A stretch of 39,396 nucleotides of DNA, from the IMG/VR virus record IMGVR_UViG_3300044638_000502, positions 1 through 39,396 of that record. One strand, written 5' to 3'. This document shows positions 1 to 8,500 of the stretch, piece by piece. A model generated the notes under the pieces. That model was not told where the DNA came from, did not search any database, and saw only the letters and a list, made by a program, of their open reading frames with translations. A program made the position numbers and the translations under genes. The stretch comes from a virus. Every line of letters begins with the position of its first letter. Positions within the stretch are counted from its first letter, which is position 1.

Positions 1-99
1 AATCACAATCTCGGGGTTGATGGTTCTGGCGCTTCTTCTGTTTCTGCTGCTGAAAAATTAGGCGAACCAAAGAAAAAAGAATACAAACTTGGTTCTTAA
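1..99 (+). CDS. C-terminal fragment of an unidentified phage structural gene
   Basis: The window opens in frame inside a coding region whose last 32 residues end in EPKKKEYKLGS before a TAA stop at 97-99. Only a hydrophilic, Ala/Ser- then Lys-rich tail is visible, so the protein cannot be identified. In related T4-like phages the gene just before gp25/gp6 is often a baseplate hub or lysozyme (gp5-type) gene. That is a positional guess only; nothing in the tail itself confirms it. Confidence 0.5.
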   Translation, partial: NHNLGVDGSGASSVSAAEKLGEPKKKEYKLGS

Positions 100-104
100 G
101 CACT

Positions 105-112
105 ACTAAATA
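105..112 (+). promoter_or_regulatory. Candidate phage late promoter (ACTAAATA)
   Basis: ACTAAATA lies in the gap between the upstream gene and the small gene at 136. It matches the T4 late -10 box TATAAATA at six of eight positions. A start about six bases downstream would give a leader of roughly 18 nt containing the GCGGAG ribosome-binding site at 123-128. The same 8-mer recurs upstream of the genes at 28758 and 36350. It also occurs by chance inside coding sequence, so this is a motif-based inference. Confidence 0.4.
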
Positions 113-135
113 CACTATAACAGCGGAGAATTTAC

Positions 136-351
136 ATGAAAACTCTTAAAGACTTTATGGTTGAATTTACAGTTCCTGGATTTGAAGGGAAGAGAATCAA
201 AGTCACCAAAAAACCAATTCGCATGATCAATGGTAAGTTAGCCAGAGCGTTTCCTGGAAGAGGAACTGAGGGCGATGGTCCAGATGGTTCAGCCGATGGC
301 AATGACGGCGGAAACGGCGACGGTGGTGATGGTGGAAACGGTGGCGAATAA
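136..351 (+). CDS. Small protein with Gly/Asp/Asn-rich C-terminal tail
   Basis: This is a 71-residue protein I do not recognise. Residues 1-40 look like a short folded or beta segment (MKTLKDFMVEFTVPGFEGKR, then basic residues). Residues 43-71 are low complexity, almost only Gly, Asp and Asn, ending in GNGGE. A good ribosome-binding site (GCGGAG) sits about 8 bases before the ATG. The stop overlaps the gp25 start by one base (TAATG), implying translational coupling with gp25 and a role in the baseplate module. The acidic glycine tail is flexible, possibly a linker, metal-binding or packing segment; its function is unknown. Gene call firm, function not. Confidence 0.7.
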   Translation: MKTLKDFMVEFTVPGFEGKRIKVTKKPIRMINGKLARAFPGRGTEGDGPDGSADGNDGGNGDGGDGGNGGE

Positions 352-764
352 TGTCATTTCGTAAAGAAAACCCAATCAAAGCACCACCAACTTATAGCGA
401 CTTTAGTGCTTCGTTTAGCAGAAACGTCATTACAAATGACGTTGTGAGATTGAACGACATAGATGCTGTAAAGCGTTCTGTTAAGAACTTAATTGTGACT
501 GATAAATATGAGAGATTGCTGGACCCAGAACTTGGTGCTGGTATCAGCGAATTGTTGTTTGAACAGATGACTCCGCTCACTACTGTTGCTCTGCGCGAAA
601 CAATTATTCAGACTCTTAATCGATATGAACCAAGAATTAACATTGACACCATTGATGTTACGCCAGATTATGATAGAAACAGTTATTTTATAAGCATTGC
701 TTTCTCATTAGTAAGAAACGAACAAGTAGGAACTGTCGAGTTCCTTCTAAACAGGATAAGATAA
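351..764 (+). CDS. 25: Baseplate wedge protein gp25 (lysozyme-like fold family)
   Basis: The protein has 137 residues, against 132 for T4 gp25. It belongs to the gp25/gpW-like family that forms the sheath-contacting core of the baseplate wedge and is shared with type VI secretion TssE. Recognisable features are the N-terminal FRKENPIKAPPTYSDF segment, the central LLDPELGAGISELLFEQMTP stretch (family pattern PxxGxxixxlLFE) and the C-terminal NRYEPRI...V...Y pattern. It starts on the TAATG overlap with the upstream small gene and is followed after one base by gp6. Known role: gp25, gp6 and gp7 form the wedge core that triggers sheath contraction. Identity is well supported by both sequence and order. 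Confidence 0.92.
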   Translation: MSFRKENPIKAPPTYSDFSASFSRNVITNDVVRLNDIDAVKRSVKNLIVTDKYERLLDPELGAGISELLFEQMTPLTTVALRETIIQTLNRYEPRINIDTIDVTPDYDRNSYFISIAFSLVRNEQVGTVEFLLNRIR

Positions 765-765
765 A

Positions 766-2559
766 ATGGCGAACCAAGGATTTTTAACCAACACCGAACT
801 AGATTTTGATGCTTATAAGCAAAGCCTAAAGACATATCTAAGCCAGCAAACTGAGTTTAGAGATTATGACTTTGATGGCTCTAACTTATCAGTTCTACTA
901 GATCTTCTGGCATACAACACCTACCATAATGCGATGTATCTAAACATGATTGGTAGCGAAATGTTTTTGGACACCGCGCAACTACGCGACTCAATCGTTT
1001 CGCATGCCAAAGAACTAAACTATACGCCAAGGTCACGAGCTGCTTCTACTATTGATGTCACTATTACTGCTTTGCCAGCCAATACACCAGACACAATTAC
1101 TCTGCCCAGATATTATAGCATCAGAGGTACTAACGACGCAAATACTGCTTATACATTTACAACTAATGAAACACTTATCCTCTATCGTTCAAATAACTAC
1201 GTTGTTTCTAATGTTACTTTCCAAGAAGGAAGTATAAAGACAGAAGCGTTTGTTGCTAATACTGCAAACAATCAAACATTTACGTTATCGTCTAATACTG
1301 TTGACTCTTCATCAATTACAGTTGAAGTAAGAAATTCCGCCACGGATACTACTTCTGTTGCTTGGAATAAAACAACTGATCTATTCGGATTGAATGCAAA
1401 CAGCGCAGTGTTCTTCGTACAAGCTGCTGAAGAATTCAAGTATGCAGTTTCGTTCGGTAATGGCGTTTCTAGTAAAAAACTAACTGCTGGTAATATTGTG
1501 CTTGTTTCGTACAGACAAACTGCAGGTGAAGACGGCAATGGTTGCCGAACCTTTACTTCTATCAGCTCGGCTGATGGATTTTCTTCAAACACATTCTTGT
1601 TATCTACCACTGAAACTTCGGCTGGCGGCTCGCAAGCAGAAGATGCCGAATCAATTCGTTATAACGCGATTCGTGGATTTACAGCGCAGAACAGAGCTGT
1701 TACTGCTGAAGATTTTATTTCTTTGATCAAAGCAAATTATCCTTCGATTGAAACTGTAATCGCTTATGGTGGCGAGGAATCAATTCCAAAATTATACGGA
1801 AGAGTTATTATCTCTGCTAAACCAGTTGGCGGAGAAATTCTTTCTTCTAGCACAAAACAAAGTATCTTAACTTTCTTAGAAGATAAAACACCAGTATCAA
1901 TTGAACCAGTAATCGTTGATCCTGAGTATTTGTATCTTGATATCATTTCTCGCGTCAAGTATAACATAAGTGCTACGACAAAAACAACATCTCAATTAGT
2001 GTCAAACGTTGTCACTGCCATCACAGCTTTCAATACAAGTTATCTGTCAGATTTTGGCGCTGATTTAAGATTCTCTAAACTATCTGCTGCTATTGACGAT
2101 GCTGATGTATCAATCGTTTCAAACGATACACAAGTTCGTATTTCTAAGCGCATAACTCCTACTCCTCTTGTTAGTTTTTCTGCTAACTGGAGTTTTGAAA
2201 ATCGATTACATGACGAAGACATAAGATATGTTTTACCAGTCGGTCACGAACCAATCGTATCTTCAACCGCATTTGTTTATGACGGATACACTGCTTATAT
2301 TAATGACAATGGTGTTGGAACTCTTTATATTTACACCATAAATAATGGTAATACCACAGTTCTAAATAATAATGTCGGTACAGTAAACTACGAAACAGGC
2401 GAAATTAAAATTACAAATTTAATTGTTGATTCTTACGATACTGATAGCATTAAGATATACGGAAGAACTGAAAATGCTGATATTGACACGCTAACAAATA
2501 AAATACTACTAATTGATAACGAAGACATTTCTGTCGTTGTAACTGGAATTCGCATCTAA
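766..2559 (+). CDS. 6: Baseplate wedge protein gp6 (baseplate J-like)
   Basis: This is a 597-residue protein, somewhat shorter than T4 gp6 (660). The N-terminal helical region contains LLDLLAYNTYHNAMYLNMIG followed by ELNYTPRSRAAS. The middle holds the J-family signature FGNGVSSKKLTAGN followed by SYR and a GEDGNG motif. Then come IRYNAIRGFTAQNRAVTAED and YPSIETVIAYGGEE...YGRV, all typical of gp6/J proteins. In T4, gp6 dimers form the inner ring of the baseplate with gp25 and gp7. The C-terminal ~130 residues are a beta-rich appendage. The stop overlaps the start of the next gene (TAATG), so gp25, gp6 and the gp7-type gene are probably co-translated. Confidence 0.93.
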   Translation: MANQGFLTNTELDFDAYKQSLKTYLSQQTEFRDYDFDGSNLSVLLDLLAYNTYHNAMYLNMIGSEMFLDTAQLRDSIVSHAKELNYTPRSRAASTIDVTITALPANTPDTITLPRYYSIRGTNDANTAYTFTTNETLILYRSNNYVVSNVTFQEGSIKTEAFVANTANNQTFTLSSNTVDSSSITVEVRNSATDTTSVAWNKTTDLFGLNANSAVFFVQAAEEFKYAVSFGNGVSSKKLTAGNIVLVSYRQTAGEDGNGCRTFTSISSADGFSSNTFLLSTTETSAGGSQAEDAESIRYNAIRGFTAQNRAVTAEDFISLIKANYPSIETVIAYGGEESIPKLYGRVIISAKPVGGEILSSSTKQSILTFLEDKTPVSIEPVIVDPEYLYLDIISRVKYNISATTKTTSQLVSNVVTAITAFNTSYLSDFGADLRFSKLSAAIDDADVSIVSNDTQVRISKRITPTPLVSFSANWSFENRLHDEDIRYVLPVGHEPIVSSTAFVYDGYTAYINDNGVGTLYIYTINNGNTTVLNNNVGTVNYETGEIKITNLIVDSYDTDSIKIYGRTENADIDTLTNKILLIDNEDISVVVTGIRI

Positions 2560-5500
2560 TGAAAGACCTTGAGAAGTTAATTTCTCCACTCATTGAAAGT
2601 CAGTTTCCTTCTATCTATCGAGAAGAAGGACCAACTTTCGTCGCATTTGTTAGAGCATATTTTGAATGGTTAGAACAAACTAATCAAGTAATCTACGACG
2701 CTCGTCGACTACCAACTTGGCGCGATATTGATACTACACTTGAAGAGTTCGTAGATTATTTCCGCAAAAAATACATGCATGGTATTCCGCTTGATGTTCT
2801 TTCAGATAAGCGTCTTTTACAAAAACATATTAAAGAATTATATTCTTCTAAAGGCACAGAACGCGGATTAGAATTATTATTCCGTGTTTTGTTTAACGAA
2901 GATATTACCGTTTACTCTCCTGGAAAAGATATACTTCGTGCATCTGACTCGCAGTGGCTTGTTCCGAGATATCTAGAGTTAGAATACAACACAAATATTA
3001 CATCATACATCGGTAAAACTATTACTGGTCGTATCTCTGGAGCGACAGCTTTCGTAGATGACTATAAAGTATTTTCATCCAACGATAAGCGCCACGATGT
3101 TCTTTATATTACAGATATCGTCGGAACGTTTGCGGCAGATGAAGAAATCATTAATTTAGATGTAATCGAAGACTTAGGTATCGAAGTTACAGATAGTCCA
3201 AGAATTCGCGGTTCGCTCTTTAGCATTGAAGTACTCGGTAGCTCTCCTGGGTTTTCTTTGGGCGAGGTAGTTAATGTAGTCGGTGATGGTGTAAATGGCC
3301 AAGCCATTGTAACTGGTTTGCAGAGATTACGAGGTGCTGTAACTTTTAATATTATAAATGGCGGATCGGGTTATACATTAACCGCGCCAGAAACAGTTAC
3401 ACCAACATTAGGTGAAACTCCGACTACCGTCGCGTCTTTTGACATCGCTTCGCTAAGCAATACAAGCACCATTGAATTGACTTCTACTCCAATTACTAAT
3501 GCTTTAAGTATTCAAATTAACGCTCCAGCTCCAGCATATACTGCATTTTCATCGAACGCAGCTGCCGATTGGTTGACTCCGTTTAATGGTATTTTTGTAT
3601 TAAACACCTACACTTATGGTACAATTGCCACATTAGGAAATGTCAATCCTGGTGGTGGTTATCAAGGAAACGTAAACGTATCAATCGTCGATAATTTAAT
3701 TTATCCACTTCGTATATCGGATGGTGCTGGTGGATTCCTCGGTTTCAATGCAAATATTGCTGGTGTTTCTGGTAGCGGTCCTGGTGCTGTTTCTACTGTA
3801 TCCATCTATAATTCCGGTGTTGGTTACACAAACAATACGACTGTTTCTCTAACAAGCGTAACCAACACTTCGCATGTTGCAACAGGTACAATTGATTATC
3901 TTGGTCAGGGTAAGGGCGAAGGATTCTTCAAATCTACTCGTGGTTTCTTAAACTCTGACAAGTATATTCATGACAATTATTATTACCAAGAATATTCGTA
4001 TGAAGTTCAGGCTGTTACTGCGTTTAACAAATATTCTAGCATTCTTCGTGATTTGTGGCACCCAGCTGGTATGGAAAAATTTGGTAGAACATTAATTCAA
4101 TCTGTTCCAGTTTCTCGCGGAACAACTCTAGAAGCTCTAATTGATTATCTAGAAACTCAGTATCTAACTTCTACCTCTACAACACTTACAACCTCTACTG
4201 GTATTGTAACGAGCAGATTTACAGAAACTGTTGGCGCGACCACAATTGCGACAGAGTATCTCACCACATCTGCATACGGAACTTCGTTCATAACTAAACG
4301 CGAAACTGCTATCAATACCACGTTTGAAACAGCAATTTCTACATCTACAACAACTGCATTTAGCACGTCAATTACTACTGCAACTGCGATTGACACTGCT
4401 GTCGGAACAACCGTTTACGCAAGTACAACGTATTTTGCTAGTCAACAAGATAGAGCAACTGCTACAACTAAGAGCACAGCTACAGTATATGATACCAATA
4501 GAACAACTACGTTTAACACCGCTTATGCGACTGACACAACTAAAACAACTGCTACCAGCTACGCTACTATAAGTGGTGGCGTTATTTCTACTAACTTCCA
4601 AACATCTGTTGTAACTAACTTCTTTACAACAACTGTGTTTGATACAAGTATAACTGCAGATACAACATACGAAACATTTGCCAGCGAAAGCGGATTTGTA
4701 AATCAAAATGCTGCGATAGCAGATGCTGCTGCGAAAGGATTCGCGTTCGAAGATTGTAGTTTTGCTAACGACACTCCTCCTGGAGTCTGGACTTACGTTT
4801 GTTCAAAAGAAGTTACAGTATCAGAAACTTCTGCTTTTGCCACCTCTAGAAGCACAGCTATCAACTCAAGTTATTCTACGACATATGATACCGTTTTCAA
4901 TACAAGTGGTGGAACTCTGGTCAATACAACAATTGACACGACCACGAAGTACAATACTGATACTACAATTGATACAACTCGTACTACGAAGTTTAATACT
5001 AGTTTGTCCACGACAACGACGTACAACACAAACACGTTGGTCGCTACAAATATAACAACTGATACTCTACCATTAACTGCCACTGTCACCAGTTATTTTA
5101 CAAATACGACCACTACGTTTGATACTAAGATCTCTACAGACAGTGGTGCTGGTACAATAGTTCAAACTGCATATGCGACGACCAGAGCCACTCGAACTGC
5201 TGGCGTAACAACAACTGTATTCTTAACAGCATACGCAACAAAGATTGCGACTACAACTGCGTATGTAACTTCAACGACCACCAAATATGATACAACCTAC
5301 AGTACCATATCTGGAACTGGTATTGGTTCAACAACATTCGAAACCAGCAAAGTAACAGCAACTGCTCCTGATACAACTAAAAATACTGAAAAGTTTACTG
5401 CTACTGTTTACATGACAAATAGATTAACTACAATTAACACGATTTATGATACTTCGTTCCAAACTGAGTTTGCAACTTTCTACAATACCAAGTTCAAAGA

Positions 5501-8500
5501 CACGACTCTAGACACAGATGTAACTACGCTGACAAATAAACAAACTGATATTATCACTAAGGTTGCGACGTCGCGTCCAACAGACGTTCAGACATATTTT
5601 ACAACTGGCGAAGTATTGACAACAGTTGCAACTTCTTATGCGACTGACAAAGATACTTCTAAATCGACCGATACATTTAAGCAAACTACACTTGGTACAG
5701 CATATTCAACTGCAGTTTCGACAGAAACAGGTACTTCGAAATTAACAAACACTACAACTGAATATTTGTCTGATACAAATTATAGAACTGCTAAGTACAC
5801 CGAATCAGTATTTGATACTAATTTTATAACAGTGACTGCGTTGTACACTTCTACAACCATTGATACTAAGTTTGCGACTGAAACGTCAAAATCTACTGCA
5901 TATGATACTGGTAAAACAACTACGACTGCGTACGACACTATTACTGCATTTGCTACGGCAACTAATAAGTCTACGACATCAATCTTTAACACGATGACTG
6001 CATTTGCTACGGCAACTAATAGGTCTACAACAAGTACATTTAATACAACGACAGCGTATGCAACAGCAACAAGTAAATCTACGACTTCGGTATTTAACAC
6101 TACTACTGTATTTGATACAGCAATCGCGACTTCAACAGTGTTTAATACTGATACAATTATTGCTACTGCTACGATCATTTACACCGATACAAATCGTTCA
6201 ACGAAACGATTAACTAATTCTGTATTTGATACTGCGACTGCATACTTAACAACCACATCATATACAACAAAATATGATACTGCGTTTGATACGTTCTTTA
6301 GCACTAATACAACAACGCCAACAGAACGAGATACTTCTACAAGCAGAGAAACTTCTGCTTCTACTGCAACAAGTAAGTTGACAACTACTGGTAGTGGTAT
6401 TCTAACGTCTACAACGTATAATACTACGTTTGATACAGCATATCAAACTGTTTTCTCAACACAAACTTCTGCATTAACAGCAACGAGTAAGTCAACTGAC
6501 ACGACTGGCGCTACTTCAAAATCAACAGCGACTTCAAAATCGACGACTACATTGTTTAATACAACTACCGTATATGGTACAACAATTGAAACTAATACTA
6601 CTGGTTCGACCACAAAGTCTACAAGCACCAGTGCTCAAACAAGTAAAGCCACAGATACGACTAAAGAAACTTCAAAATCTACTGATACCTCTATCTCTAC
6701 TGTGTTTGATACAACAACGACGTATCTAACACAAATTGGTACTAATAGATTTACCAGTACCTCAAGAAGCACAACGACGACGTTCAATACAGCATATGCT
6801 ACAACTACTGCATATGATACGACTACAACTTTCTTGACTGTGTTTGACACCACAACAACGTTTAATACTACAACAACTTTTGATACAACGTTTAATACTA
6901 CAGGTTCTACATCTAAGTCTACTTCAAAGACTACAGGAACTTCTAAGTCTACTTCGACTTTATTTGATACCACAACGACTTTTAACACTGTTTTTGGTAC
7001 AACTCAGTCTACGAGCAAAGCAACCTCTACTTCTAAAGCAACCTCGACTTCAAAAGCAACAGAAACTTCGCGTGGAACAACTACCGCGTTCGATACTACG
7101 ACGGCATTTGTAACTACATTTGATACCTCTCAAGGAACTTCAAATGTAACAGAAACTTCGCGTGGAACAACTACCGCATTTGATACCACGACAGCGTTTG
7201 TAACAACGTTTGATACTTCTCAAGGAACCTCGAGAGTAACAGAAACTTCGCGTGGAACAACTACTGTGTTTGCTACAAGCACTGCGTTTGTTACAATATT
7301 TGCGACAACAGGTTCTACTAGTAGAGTCACGGATACAAGCAGAACTACTACATTTGCGACAACCACTACATTTAATACTAACAGAAACACGCAAACTATA
7401 TTTGAAACATCCGAAGAAATCTATACAACTCTAAAGGGCGACCCCCAGTTTTTAAGAAATAGTATCTACAATACCGCCAGAACAACCGTAACATCGTTTT
7501 TAGCTTCTCGTTCTACTGATACTTCTCGTACGACCACATATGGTACAACTACGATATTCAATACCACGTTTGATACTTCACAAGGTACATCACGGAATAC
7601 TGATACTTCTCGTGGAACTACAACTGGATTTGGTACCACGACCGCATTTAATACGGTGTTCGCAACTAGTGCAACGACTTCCAGAGCAACAAGTACTTCT
7701 CGTGGAACTACAACTGGATTTGGTACGACGACCGCATTTACCACTGTGTTTGCCACAAGCGCAACGACTTCCAGAGCAACAGGTACTTCTCGTGGAACTA
7801 CAACTGGATTTGCTACAACCACAACGTTTGACACAACAACGATATTTGATACAACGACGGCGTTTATAACTGCGTTTGATACAACTGGTTCTACTTCAAA
7901 AGCAACAGGTACTTCGCGTACAACTACGACGTTGTTTGATACAACCACGACTTATGTAACTACGTATGATACAACGTTTGATACTGTGGTGTCGACTTCT
8001 AAAGCGACATCTACCTCTAAGGCGACAGAAACTGCTGCTTTAACTTCTAAGTCTACTGGTACTAGCAAATCAACAGATACTACGGTTAGTACCTCTAGGT
8101 CAACAACCAGTGTGTTCGATACTTCGACTGCGTTTGAAACTGCATATGATACTAACAAAGCAACCGCTACTTCTCGTGCTACCGCATATGCGACCACGAC
8201 TGGATTTGCTACAATTTATGCAACGCTGACAACTTATGCTACAGTTTTTGATACCACAACCGCATTTAATACAGTATTCGCTACAACTACAACGTTTGAT
8301 ACGTCTGCACTAACTCAAACAAGTAAAACTACTTCCTCGGTGTTTGACACTACGACTGCATTTAACACTACATTTGTTACATCAACGGTATTTGATACAG
8401 TTACAGCGTTCCAAACAAACACTGGACGCGATACTGCTATTAGCACAACTGGCTCGACAAGCAAGTCTACTTTAACTTCTTCTCTAACCAGTACCGTATT

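Noticed and set aside
7059-7870. Regular 90-bp repeats resembling an array such as CRISPR
   Set aside because: Units are contiguous, in frame and coding, with no unique spacers and no cas genes.
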